From: a virus
DNA: 53,833 nt
IMG/VR virus record: IMGVR_UViG_3300030012_004039
Coordinates: 1-53,833 of that record
Strand: one strand, 5' to 3'
The stretch's first letter is position 1; each line of letters begins with the position of its first letter. Of this stretch, positions 1 through 6,574 are shown piece after piece. The position numbers and the translations under genes were made by a program. The notes beneath the pieces are model-generated. The model was not told where the DNA came from, ran no database searches, and saw only the letters and a program-made list of their open reading frames with translations.

Positions 1-1036
1 CATTATCATATTGAGGGTATATAAGTACCATAGCAGCCTCTTCGATAGTAAAGCCATCATATATAAGACCAGCCATCTCTACCGATGCCCTAGTACTAAT
101 ATGAGTACTAATACGAGGAGCTTCAGTATTCATTTCGGTGCGTGTATCGGCAACTATACCACTGATAGCATCTATATTATCTGTATCTAGATTAGGATAA
201 AGGTATCGCAAAAGCTCAGCCTCTTCAGTCTTCGCAAGCACATCCATCTCTACTATAATGAATCTATCTATCAAAGCTCTATCCATCACTCTAGTAGCAG
301 TATATTCATTACCGATATTAGCAGTAGCAATAAACGTTACACCTTTAGCAACCTTGATAGTAGGAGCACCTTCAGCCTCATCTAGCCTTAGATACCTTTG
401 TCCTTCATCTAATACAGTCATTAGTATATTATGAGCTTCCGGATGGGCACGGCTCAACTCATCTAAAAGGATCACAGCATTCTCAGTCTGAATAGCTTTC
501 ACAAACAAAGCCTCAGAGAATACAGTCCCATCCTCCTTATTGAAGTGGGTATTACCTATAAGAGTAGCTCGGGGATCTTGCGTAGCACCTAGGTTAAAAT
601 AGAAGTCCGGTCTCTCAAGAGCATTTACAACCGACTTCGCAGCCATAGTCTTACCACAACCAGCCGGGCCAGTCATCATAATATTCTTACCTCTCATAGC
701 GCAACGCATAAGGTATTTCCACTTGATATCAGTCATCTTCATAACTTCAGGACGAAGCTCAGGTGACTTCTGAATAAATTGCATTAGCTCTAACTGCTCT
801 TCAGGCACGTCTACCGGAGCATTAGCTTCTGCTATCATACGATCTATAGTCTTATTATCTATCTTAGACCATTTACCGTTCTCTAATACAAAGCTCATAT
901 CGTCATCGAACGCTTTCTGAGCTGTATTTTTCCATATAGTAGGATAGTTCTCTCCCGCTTGATTGAACGGAATGATATTATCCTTTGAATCTAGAGCTGT
1001 TAAGGTGCCCTCTACCTTTAAAATTTTTACTAACAT
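1..1036 (-). CDS. MoxR/CobS-like AAA+ ATPase (3' end outside window)
   Basis: Open reading frame starting at ATG 1036 and still open at base 1, so about 345 residues are visible and the C-terminus is missing. My own translation shows Walker A GPAGCGKT (about residues 123-130), Walker B VILLDE (about 188-193) and a sensor-1-like region with IATANIGNEYTATR, followed by DRALIDRF. This order is typical of MoxR/CbbQ/CobS AAA+ ATPases, which form hexameric rings and remodel or load cofactors into partner proteins together with a VWA-domain protein. The VWA protein encoded at 3125-5107 is the obvious partner. A promoter at 1062-1092 lies 25 nt upstream, so it can be expressed apart from the small genes between them. 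No Shine-Dalgarno is evident. CobS-like cobaltochelatase subunit is the alternative name; the generic MoxR call is safer. Confidence 0.85.
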   Translation of the reverse strand, partial: MLVKILKVEGTLTALDSKDNIIPFNQAGENYPTIWKNTAQKAFDDDMSFVLENGKWSKIDNKTIDRMIAEANAPVDVPEEQLELMQFIQKSPELRPEVMKMTDIKWKYLMRCAMRGKNIMMTGPAGCGKTMAAKSVVNALERPDFYFNLGATQDPRATLIGNTHFNKEDGTVFSEALFVKAIQTENAVILLDELSRAHPEAHNILMTVLDEGQRYLRLDEAEGAPTIKVAKGVTFIATANIGNEYTATRVMDRALIDRFIIVEMDVLAKTEEAELLRYLYPNLDTDNIDAISGIVADTRTEMNTEAPRISTHISTRASVEMAGLIYDGFTIEEAAMVLIYPQYDN

Positions 1037-1061
1037 AGTGTGTGTTTTTTTAAATTATACT

Positions 1062-1092
1062 TAAATATAAGAACTTTATTTCAATTAGGCAA
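1062..1092 (-). promoter_or_regulatory. Bacteroidota-type promoter for the AAA+ gene
   Basis: On the minus strand: TTG (1092-1090), 20 nt, then TATATTTA (1069-1062). This matches the Bacteroidota vegetative form (-33 TTG, -7 TAnnTTTG) and recurs at the same spacing throughout the window. The -33 box lies inside the 3' end of the upstream 42-residue gene. Leader to the ATG is 25 nt. Confidence 0.75.
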
Positions 1093-1213
1093 CTTTCTCC
1101 CCATTTATTTTCATAATATATTTCCACATTAATTCGTTGGAAATTATTCCTTGATCATACATTTCTACTGCTTCTGTCACAGTTTTCGGAGGGTCAAATA
1201 GTACTATAGCCAT
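1085..1213 (-). CDS. small hypothetical protein (42 aa)
   Basis: ATG at 1213, TAA at 1085-1087; reads MAIVLFDPPKTVTEAVEMYD and ends KINGEKVA. No recognised domain; it looks like a short helical, soluble protein. It has its own perfectly spaced promoter directly upstream (1236-1266) and ends just before the AAA+ gene promoter, which supports it being a real gene despite its size. The leader is A-rich and lacks a Shine-Dalgarno, as in many Bacteroidota genes. Confidence 0.55.
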   Translation of the reverse strand: MAIVLFDPPKTVTEAVEMYDQGIISNELMWKYIMKINGEKVA

Positions 1214-1235
1214 ATCTTATCTTTTTAATTATACA

Positions 1236-1266
1236 TAAATATAAGAACTATTTTTCAATTCTCCAA
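1236..1266 (-). promoter_or_regulatory. Bacteroidota-type promoter for the 42-aa gene
   Basis: Minus strand TTG (1266-1264), exactly 20 nt, TATATTTA (1243-1236). The spacer shares the AATAGTTCT end with the promoter at 5134-5164. Confidence 0.75.
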
Positions 1267-1488
1267 CTGTTTCCCCAGTTATTTTTCAGGTTTTTTCCGT
1301 AGTCTCCCAGGCAGAATATACACGTCCAAGAGGGATTCCATGGGGGAGAGAGGGGGTTATATAGGAAATTTCAGGGGCTCGCGACACATGGACATGATGT
1401 TCTCATATGAATAATACGCTTTCAACCCTATATATGCATATATACGTATATTACGATATACCGATATAACACTCTCTCTCGTACTACA
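1267..1488. other. non-coding stretch of unusual composition
   Basis: About 220 bases with no convincing gene. It is visibly richer in G and C than its surroundings, with a run of CCCCC/CTCTCTC on the minus strand near 1345-1365 and a TATATGCATATATACGTATA palindrome-like tract near 1431-1452. It lies between a 37-aa gene and a promoter. I see no clear hairpin-plus-U-tract terminator; a structured RNA, an origin-like site or remnant sequence remain possible. Confidence 0.35.
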
Positions 1489-1602
1489 CTATAAACATGG
1501 ACCGGAAGAGCAGCTATGCTTGGCTGCCCGCATACGTTCCTGTTCTATGTACCTCCAGTACCTGTTCCATCGTATGATACGTCGTATTACTCGTTTAAAC
1601 AT
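1489..1602 (-). CDS. small basic Arg/Trp-rich protein (37 aa)
   Basis: ATG at 1602, TAG at 1489-1491; reads MFKRVIRRIIRWNRYWRYIE and ends HSCSSGPCL. A strong Shine-Dalgarno (AAGGAGAT) sits 4-5 nt upstream, inside the end of the preceding membrane-protein gene, and the start overlaps that gene's stop, which suggests translational coupling. The peptide is very basic and amphipathic (R and W rich), so membrane or nucleic-acid contact is conceivable, but I do not recognise a family. Confidence 0.5.
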   Translation of the reverse strand: MFKRVIRRIIRWNRYWRYIEQERMRAAKHSCSSGPCL

Positions 1603-1990
1603 CTTTATCTCCTTTCTCTAGATAACTTTGCCATAGACCTGCAAACACAAACAATGCCGTAAAAGATACAAACATATACAGAACAAACCATGGAGTATAC
1701 GTCATATCACCTTTAACGAACACTGGTATTGCCATTACCGCCATCCATATCAGAAAGAACACGAAAGGATTCTTCTCCATTCGTTTCTCTATTCGTACAG
1801 TTCTTTCTGTATTAATTAATCTAGATAATGCATCTTGCATATCCTTACCGTATACCGGCTGTTTATGTATAGTACCATCTTTCTCACAGATAGTTATCAT
1901 ATACTTGCAATACCCTTTATGAGTAGTTGACTTCTTTAAAATTCGACAATCGATAGCCCTTCGACGGTCATACTTATGCTTTCTTTTCAT
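1595..1990 (-). CDS. two-TM membrane protein
   Basis: Unknown function. Reads MKRKHKYDRRRAIDCRILKK from ATG 1990, giving 131 residues. A basic N-terminal region of about 70 residues is followed by two hydrophobic segments (about residues 75-92 and 98-121) and an acidic C-terminus (EKGDKDV). An in-frame ATG at 2032 exists, but starting there would overlap the 24-codon gene at 2001-2075. The ATG at 1990, preceded by AAAGTAAAGAAT, fits better. The 3' end overlaps the next small gene and holds its ribosome binding site. Confidence 0.6.
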   Translation of the reverse strand: MKRKHKYDRRRAIDCRILKKSTTHKGYCKYMITICEKDGTIHKQPVYGKDMQDALSRLINTERTVRIEKRMEKNPFVFFLIWMAVMAIPVFVKGDMTYTPWFVLYMFVSFTALFVFAGLWQSYLEKGDKDV

Positions 1991-2000
1991 ATTCTTTACT

Positions 2001-2075
2001 TTAAAAATCTGGATCATCTGGATCAACTTCATCGATCAAATGATCTTTAACAAACTGTTTCCACCATTCATTCAT
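2001..2075 (-). CDS. tiny acidic protein (24 aa), possible
   Basis: ATG 2075, TAA 2001-2003; reads MNEWWKQFVKDHLIDEVDPD and ends DPDF. It fits exactly between the DUF4494-like gene (stop 2077-2079) and the membrane-protein gene (start 1990), with no other coding use of the space. The acidic DPDDPDF tail looks protein-like, but no Shine-Dalgarno is visible, so this is a tentative gene. Confidence 0.4.
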   Translation of the reverse strand: MNEWWKQFVKDHLIDEVDPDDPDF

Positions 2076-2076
2076 T

Positions 2077-2382
2077 CTACTTATCCACTGTTTCATTGTA
2101 TCTCGCTTTCACTTTATTCACTAACTCTTCGTCTGAAGGATACTCCGAGTCATCGTATGCATCTAATCTTTTGTTAGGATCATCGTATACATCGATTATT
2201 CTAGATTTCTTCACCTCTTTAACTTCGAAATCGTTCACATTCATACCAAAAGCTTTATGAGTGAGTGCCTCTGCTTCTGTGCATGACGCTGCATTCACTA
2301 GGTATCTTTCGGTAATTTTCTTTGCTTTTCCTTTGTCGTCAACGTCTACGTGTTGACATGTAACTTGATAATAAGTAATCAT
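2077..2382 (-). CDS. DUF4494-like protein
   Basis: 101 residues starting MITYYQVTCQHVDVDDKGKA. The pattern of an N-terminal beta hairpin (WY-x-V-x-V-like), then ITERYLVNAASCTEAEAL, then FEVKEVKKSRIIDVYDD resembles DUF4494, a small family found in Bacteroidota and their phages, of unknown function. The start overlaps the stop of the preceding 47-aa gene (ATGA), indicating coupled translation. The acidic C-terminal segment (SEYPSDEELVNK) is longer than the family core. Its presence supports a Bacteroidota host. Confidence 0.65.
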   Translation of the reverse strand: MITYYQVTCQHVDVDDKGKAKKITERYLVNAASCTEAEALTHKAFGMNVNDFEVKEVKKSRIIDVYDDPNKRLDAYDDSEYPSDEELVNKVKARYNETVDK

Positions 2383-2522
2383 TTTTTATCCTCTTTTAAT
2401 TTAATTAAACATTCTCTTAATCGTTCTATTAACACTGCAACCTCATCCGGTTCCATTGTAACTGCACAACATACATTCACATTATCTTCTATTTCTTGTA
2501 ATATTTCTAATGCTTCATCCAT
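2379..2522 (-). CDS. small acidic helical protein (47 aa)
   Basis: ATG 2522, TGA 2379-2381, overlapping the next start by 4 nt (ATGA). Reads MDEALEILQEIEDNVNVCCA and ends ECLIKLKEDKK. Predicted mostly helical, with a CC pair. It starts immediately after the stop of the upstream gene. Tight coupling on both sides supports a real gene; function unknown. Confidence 0.55.
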   Translation of the reverse strand: MDEALEILQEIEDNVNVCCAVTMEPDEVAVLIERLRECLIKLKEDKK

Positions 2523-2523
2523 G

Positions 2524-2823
2524 CTATTCGTAACTAACCTCGTCTTCTACAACTACCACATTGTTCATATCATTACGGAACTTCTTCGAGTTTCTATCCT
2601 CGATTTTATTCCAATGCGATACAATATCCAAGTTGATATACGCGCTCATTACGTCCTTAGCAAACGCCATATCCGGATACTTGAGAGCTATAATATTTCT
2701 CCCTTCCGCGTTCTCGATATAAAATCCGCCGCGTTCTCGGGCGCTCAACTTGCATCCCGGATATAATTTTTCTACTCTCTTACGAGCTTTTTTATATTGT
2801 GACTGTCTTCTTTCTATATTCAT
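2524..2823 (-). CDS. hypothetical protein (99 aa)
   Basis: Start chosen at ATG 2823 (MNIERRQSQYKKARKRVEKL), because the in-frame ATG at 2856 would overlap the upstream gene by 23 nt. The N-terminus is basic (YKKARKRVEKLYPGCK), the middle has RGGFYIENAEGRNII and ALKYPDMAFAKDVMSAY, which suggests a small alpha/beta fold, and the C-terminus is acidic (VVVVEDEVSYE). No family recognised. Confidence 0.6.
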   Translation of the reverse strand: MNIERRQSQYKKARKRVEKLYPGCKLSARERGGFYIENAEGRNIIALKYPDMAFAKDVMSAYINLDIVSHWNKIEDRNSKKFRNDMNNVVVVEDEVSYE

Positions 2824-2833
2824 ATTATTATTT

Positions 2834-3121
2834 TTAATCTGCAAATGGTTGATCATCTTGATCAGCTATATCACTTATTATCTCATCAACACTTTTTATT
2901 TGATCAGTAAAATCTCTATTTCTATTATACTGTTCGATATTCCATTGATCAGTATTTTCACTATCTTCTCGTTTATCTTCTAATCTAACAAACTCATCTC
3001 TAGTTATCTCTATTTGAACATAATCAGTCCAGTTAGTAGATTGAGGAGGTCCAAACTTATAATATTTAGTAATCTTACCTGATATAACATCATTTTTATG
3101 TATCCATATTAGTACTTTCAT
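2834..3121 (-). CDS. hypothetical protein (95 aa)
   Basis: Reads MKVLIWIHKNDVISGKITKY, a beta-strand-rich N-terminus (possible small barrel) with YVQIEITRDEFVRLED, then a polar, acidic, likely disordered tail (QYNRNRDFTDQIKSVDEII, ending DQDDQPFAD). It lies 3 nt downstream of the VWA gene, so it is probably in the same transcript. No function can be assigned. Confidence 0.6.
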   Translation of the reverse strand: MKVLIWIHKNDVISGKITKYYKFGPPQSTNWTDYVQIEITRDEFVRLEDKREDSENTDQWNIEQYNRNRDFTDQIKSVDEIISDIADQDDQPFAD

Positions 3122-3124
3122 ATA

Positions 3125-5107
3125 TTATCTCTCAATAAAAGTTTTATTCAACGTTTTAGCTAAAGGAATCAATTCAGTTACTCCAACATAAGCAGTAGAA
3201 TCTTTTCCGTACTTTTTATCGAACGATGCTCTAGATCTATCATTTAGTTCATTTCCATCAATAAAGTAGCTCAATACTTTAATACCAGCAGCTTTCATAT
3301 TCATTACTTGCTTTCTAGTATGAGTATCAGCAGAATCACCCCAGTAAACAAAAGCACCAGCTTCAAAATAAGGCTCACCGTCACTAAAGTTAATAAAGTA
3401 CTTATCAGTAGACTTATCACCCATATTAGTAATCTTATCTTGAATAGCTTCGAAACATAATCCAGCAGGAGTAGTTCCACCAGCTCTTAAATACTTAAAT
3501 AACTGAGTAATTTTAGAGAACTTATCTTTACTAGAATCGTAAGCAATCATCATAAGAGGCTTACAGCTATTACTATCACCTCCAACGATACTTCTATAAC
3601 TAATAACTACATTCATATTATTAGTCATACTAGCAGCTTTAGCGATCGCAACAGCAGCTACTTGAGCGTTTCTCCATCTTTCACCATTCATAGATCCAGA
3701 AGCATCAATAGATAAATGAAGAGACACATCATTATGACTAGAAGTTAATACTTTTTCAAATACAGCTTCAGCACCGTAACCTAGACTAGCAACAGCTCTT
3801 CTATCTAATTTACCAGTTCTCAAACGATTATACTTAAGAGTATTAGCTTGATTACGAACTTCTAACTTTCTACCTAGCATAGTACCTAATCTAACACCTC
3901 TATTAATCGTATCTTGCTGATAATTAGCATTTTTAACACCATACTCAGAACTATCATAAAGTAAGCAATCGTAAACACCAGCATCTATAAGCTCTTTATT
4001 AAACTTCTCGATAACGATACAGTCTACAGTAGGCTTTTTCCAAGCATTCCAGTTAGCATTAGCACCTTTACCAACTTCTTTAGCAGAAGCTCCTGACTTA
4101 CTAATAGCATTAACTTTCTTTCTATCAGCTTTAGACATATTAGACTTCTTAACGGCACCGTTCATAAAATCTTTCTGCTTTCTAACAGCGTTATTAAGCA
4201 TAGTTTTTTCTCTATTAGTAAGCTCAATATCACTACTATTACTACCTTTAGCTTCTTCACCTTCAGCAGTAGAACCATCATCATCACACTGACCTTCAGG
4301 AGTTTTAGACTCTTCACTCTGACCATTCTCACCATTCTCACAATTACAATCAGAAGGATCTTTCTCTTCTTGCTTTTCAGCTTCAGCACCCATAATACAA
4401 GTATCAATAACAACATATATCTCTTTAGCAACTTCAAGAGCATCATTAGAAGTCTTAAGTCTAGAAATATTACCAAGATCTAATAGTCTCCAAATCTCTC
4501 TCAATCCCTCAAGAGCATCTAAATCTCTATTCTTATTAGTAATATTAACAAGTCTGAACATATAAGAATCCCAATCTTCAGTTCTATATTCAGTAGACTT
4601 AAGACCTTTATCGATAGATTTCGAGTTAAAATACTTATTATACATAGAATCATAATAAGGTCTATAACCAGGAGCTGAAGTATAGATAAAATTATCAATT
4701 CTTCTATCTTCAACTACATTCATAATATCTTTAACTCTAGTCTTTACAGTCCAAGAATCAACACCTTCTCTAATAAGATCATTAGTATGATTACCAAGAT
4801 TCTTCAATAATTTAAAATCAGATAACTTAATATGAGAACCTTCATGAAGAGCTAAACCAACAGTAGCATCGAAGTTATTATCTTTTACATTAGCAGAAAT
4901 AGTAACTTTCTTACCATCAGTAAAAGAATCACTACCTTCGAACTTCACAGGAATATTCTGACCAGTTACAATCTGAACAAAATTACCTACAGCTCTCAAA
5001 GTAGAAGCTAATTTTACATAATCTTTACCTTCTGATACTTTACCAGTTAATACATCTTCGTTAGAGTTCCAGTCTCCTAACCAAAAATTTGAATGCGATC
5101 TAAACAT
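3125..5107 (-). CDS. VWA-domain protein with zincin-like N-terminal domain
   Basis: 660 residues. The N-terminal domain carries HEGSH (88-92), matching the HExxH zinc-peptidase motif, and NVVEDRRIDN (about 131-140), as in CobT/DUF2201-type proteins. A low-complexity acidic stretch (about 241-295, rich in E, D, S, G) follows, then a basic linker. The C-terminal von Willebrand A domain has the MIDAS residues DASGS (469-473), GGTTP (about 544-548) and FSDGE (about 575-579). Proteins of this layout work with MoxR/CobS-type AAA+ ATPases, here the gene at 1-1036. Two promoters lie just upstream (5134-5164, 5231-5261). The substrate is unknown; CobT-like cobalt insertion is one possibility, but the HExxH motif points to the metallopeptidase-like VWA families. 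Confidence 0.8.
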   Translation of the reverse strand: MFRSHSNFWLGDWNSNEDVLTGKVSEGKDYVKLASTLRAVGNFVQIVTGQNIPVKFEGSDSFTDGKKVTISANVKDNNFDATVGLALHEGSHIKLSDFKLLKNLGNHTNDLIREGVDSWTVKTRVKDIMNVVEDRRIDNFIYTSAPGYRPYYDSMYNKYFNSKSIDKGLKSTEYRTEDWDSYMFRLVNITNKNRDLDALEGLREIWRLLDLGNISRLKTSNDALEVAKEIYVVIDTCIMGAEAEKQEEKDPSDCNCENGENGQSEESKTPEGQCDDDGSTAEGEEAKGSNSSDIELTNREKTMLNNAVRKQKDFMNGAVKKSNMSKADRKKVNAISKSGASAKEVGKGANANWNAWKKPTVDCIVIEKFNKELIDAGVYDCLLYDSSEYGVKNANYQQDTINRGVRLGTMLGRKLEVRNQANTLKYNRLRTGKLDRRAVASLGYGAEAVFEKVLTSSHNDVSLHLSIDASGSMNGERWRNAQVAAVAIAKAASMTNNMNVVISYRSIVGGDSNSCKPLMMIAYDSSKDKFSKITQLFKYLRAGGTTPAGLCFEAIQDKITNMGDKSTDKYFINFSDGEPYFEAGAFVYWGDSADTHTRKQVMNMKAAGIKVLSYFIDGNELNDRSRASFDKKYGKDSTAYVGVTELIPLAKTLNKTFIER

Positions 5108-5133
5108 ATCTTATAGCGTTTTTATTTATAATA

Positions 5134-5164
5134 TAAATATAAGAACTATTTCTCAGGGAGGCAA
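5134..5164 (-). promoter_or_regulatory. Bacteroidota-type promoter for the VWA gene
   Basis: Minus strand TTG (5164-5162), 20 nt, TATATTTA (5141-5134), 26 nt ahead of the ATG at 5107. Confidence 0.75.
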
Positions 5165-5230
5165 CTATTTTCACAGTTATTTCCAAACTTTTTTAATAAT
5201 AAATCCTCCTAATAGCACTAATAACATACC

Positions 5231-5261
5231 TAAATATGGTAAAAAAATCTCAGACTAGCAA
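5231..5261 (-). promoter_or_regulatory. second, weaker promoter upstream of the VWA gene
   Basis: Minus strand TTG (5261-5259), 20 nt, CATATTTA (5238-5231). One mismatch to the -7 box used elsewhere, but identical spacing. It lies in tandem with the promoter at 5134-5164. No gene was found between 5108 and 5265. Confidence 0.5.
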
Positions 5262-5265
5262 CTTT

Positions 5266-5544
5266 TTACCAATGTTTTTTCAAAAAAAGTTCTCTGAAAT
5301 CATTACTTAAATCTTTAAAGTATTCAAGACTAGCTACATCAATCCATAACTGACCTTGAGCTTGATTATATTGTATTTTTAAAGTAGGATATGCAAAAGG
5401 ACGTAGCTGTTTAGGTATATCATCTTTTTCAATAAAATCAAATTTAATACGATTTTTGCTACAATATTCTTCGATAACTTTTAAAAATATTGCACATTGA
5501 ATGCAATCTTTATCAGTTAACATAGTAATTTTCTTTTCATTCAT
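5266..5544 (-). CDS. glutaredoxin/thioredoxin-fold protein
   Basis: 92 residues. Starts with a beta strand (KKITMLT) leading to a CIQC redox pair (residues 14-17), then a long helix, and has a YPT motif (about 52-54) at the place of the cis-proline loop. This is the glutaredoxin-like layout, close in size to phage NrdC-type proteins. It may reduce the phage ribonucleotide reductase, whose redox-active C-terminus is encoded near 52945, or other thiols. The start overlaps the HNH-like gene's stop (TAATG). Confidence 0.7.
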   Translation of the reverse strand: MNEKKITMLTDKDCIQCAIFLKVIEEYCSKNRIKFDFIEKDDIPKQLRPFAYPTLKIQYNQAQGQLWIDVASLEYFKDLSNDFRELFLKKHW

Positions 5545-6089
5545 TAGAATCCTCCATTTTTTTTATATTCACGTTTACCTGCTCTGGAATTACATGGATT
5601 CCCTACCTGCAGATAATAACAATTAAGACATAGAACTCTTAAATTTTCTAATTTATGATTAGTTTTATCTCCATCTAACCAATCCAACATTAACGGTACT
5701 GTATAATCAGTCATTCTACGTTCATCAAATCCACATACCTCACATTCTTCTGCTTTATATGCTTCTACAAACAAACGTTGCTTTAATTTAGCTGGAGGAT
5801 GATCTGGATGCTTACCTTCTATCACTTCATTAATGGGGTATCTATTTTTATACCCTTTTCTAGATTTATGCTTTAATCCTAAACCTCTTTGATTTTTATG
5901 TACTTCAAATAAGTTTCTACCATCTGAGCCGGTATACATCTCTGCATATTTCTTATAAGTTCTATAATCTACTCCAAGAAATCTAGCAGCTGCTCTATTA
6001 GATTGTGAATTATCCATAGCATGGCGAATTTCACTTTCTAAAATATTAAAACTACCTCCTCTACCGTTTCTTTTAAATTTCTTTGCCAT
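5544..6089 (-). CDS. HTH plus degenerate HNH-like zinc protein
   Basis: 181 residues from ATG 6089 (an upstream GTG in frame would deepen the overlap with the preceding gene). The N-terminus has a helix-turn-helix-like stretch (NRAAARFLGVDYRTYKKYA, about 31-49). The C-terminal half has two CxxC pairs (116/119 and 154/157) around a DWLDGDKTNHKLENLRVLC core, which is the HNH/beta-beta-alpha metal fold. The usual catalytic first His (HHxDG) is replaced (LDWLDG) and the His after the last CxxC is Tyr. I therefore read it as an HNH-fold protein that may bind rather than cut DNA. Confidence 0.65.
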   Translation of the reverse strand: MAKKFKRNGRGGSFNILESEIRHAMDNSQSNRAAARFLGVDYRTYKKYAEMYTGSDGRNLFEVHKNQRGLGLKHKSRKGYKNRYPINEVIEGKHPDHPPAKLKQRLFVEAYKAEECEVCGFDERRMTDYTVPLMLDWLDGDKTNHKLENLRVLCLNCYYLQVGNPCNSRAGKREYKKNGGF

Positions 6090-6282
6090 TGTATTGAACA
6101 CCACCTATTTCATAAGGGCAGTCATTTAATTTTTCTGACCAATCTTTACATTCTTTAATACAATTTTTGTAACCTTTAACTATTTTAGCTTCAATTTTTG
6201 TATTATCATTAAGATGTAAATTTATAATCCACTCATCTCTAGTATTTTTTTCAGTAGGTATTAGATATGCTTTCAAATACAT
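6073..6282 (-). CDS. hypothetical protein (69 aa)
   Basis: Reads MYLKAYLIPTEKNTRDEWII, beta-rich, with C41 and C45 separated by KE, and a third Cys further on. A good Shine-Dalgarno (GGAGG) lies 6-7 nt upstream, within the tiny ORF at 6282-6350. It overlaps the next gene by 17 nt. No family recognised. Confidence 0.55.
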   Translation of the reverse strand: MYLKAYLIPTEKNTRDEWIINLHLNDNTKIEAKIVKGYKNCIKECKDWSEKLNDCPYEIGGVQYNGKEI

Positions 6283-6350
6283 TATTTTACCTCCACATAT
6301 TTAAAGGGTATATCTCCCCATGTTGTTGTTGTAACCCAATATTTATCCAT
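6282..6350 (-). CDS. tiny protein (22 aa), possible leader peptide
   Basis: ATG 6350, TAA 6282-6284; reads MDKYWVTTTTWGDIPFKYVE and ends VK. Its start overlaps the stop of the upstream 65-aa gene and its stop overlaps the ATG of the next gene, so it fills the gap exactly and carries that gene's ribosome binding site. It may be a genuine micro-protein or simply a coupling peptide. Confidence 0.4.
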   Translation of the reverse strand: MDKYWVTTTTWGDIPFKYVEVK

Positions 6351-6540
6351 CATGTAACTCCTTATGTTTACTTCTATATTTCAGCATTACGTAAGTTAAT
6401 GATGAAGATTTTATATCATAATTATATAAAAGATTAATCATTTTTTTACATGCTGCTAAATGATATAAATTCTCACTTGAATTAATACATTCAATAACTT
6501 TATGAACTGCTCTATTCTTAAGTGTCATGTTTTTAATCAT
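6343..6540 (-). CDS. hypothetical protein (65 aa)
   Basis: Reads MIKNMTLKNRAVHKVIECIN, basic and helical throughout. The first ATG (6540) lies only 3 nt after a well-formed -7 box at 6544-6551, so either the transcript is leaderless or translation starts at the fifth codon (ATG 6528, MTLKNRAVH). No recognised domain. Confidence 0.55.
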   Translation of the reverse strand: MIKNMTLKNRAVHKVIECINSSENLYHLAACKKMINLLYNYDIKSSSLTYVMLKYRSKHKELHDG

Positions 6541-6543
6541 ATC

Positions 6544-6574
6544 AAAATATAAGAAAAAAATAGTTTATATGCAA
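6544..6574 (-). promoter_or_regulatory. Bacteroidota-type promoter
   Basis: Minus strand TTG (6574-6572), 20 nt, TATATTTT followed by G (6551-6543), so it even shows the full TAnnTTTG form. The TTG overlaps the 3' end of the membrane-protein gene 6575-7501. It drives the small-gene set 6540-5266. Confidence 0.7.

Noticed and set aside
1340-1414. Plus-strand ORF of 24 codons (MGERGGYIGNF...) in the GC-richer gap
   Set aside because: Only plus-strand candidate in the area, no ribosome site, no promoter and no neighbours in that orientation.
2350-2766. Plus-strand ORF of 138 codons opposite small minus-strand genes
   Set aside because: Low-complexity, Ser/Ile/Leu-rich product that mirrors three minus-strand genes with coupled starts and better composition.
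4162-4476. Minus-strand ORF (104 codons) inside the VWA gene in another frame
   Set aside because: Product is almost only Leu, Val, Ile, Lys, the shadow of the acidic low-complexity stretch of the VWA protein.
3125-5107. Straight assignment as cobaltochelatase CobT
   Set aside because: The MIDAS and acidic linker fit CobT, but the clear HExxH motif and absence of CobN make the broader VWA/metallopeptidase-like label safer.
5123-5130. TATAAATA on the minus strand, equal to the T4 late promoter box
   Set aside because: Single occurrence 16 nt before an ATG in AT-rich DNA, directly next to a much better TTG-N20-TATATTTA promoter.
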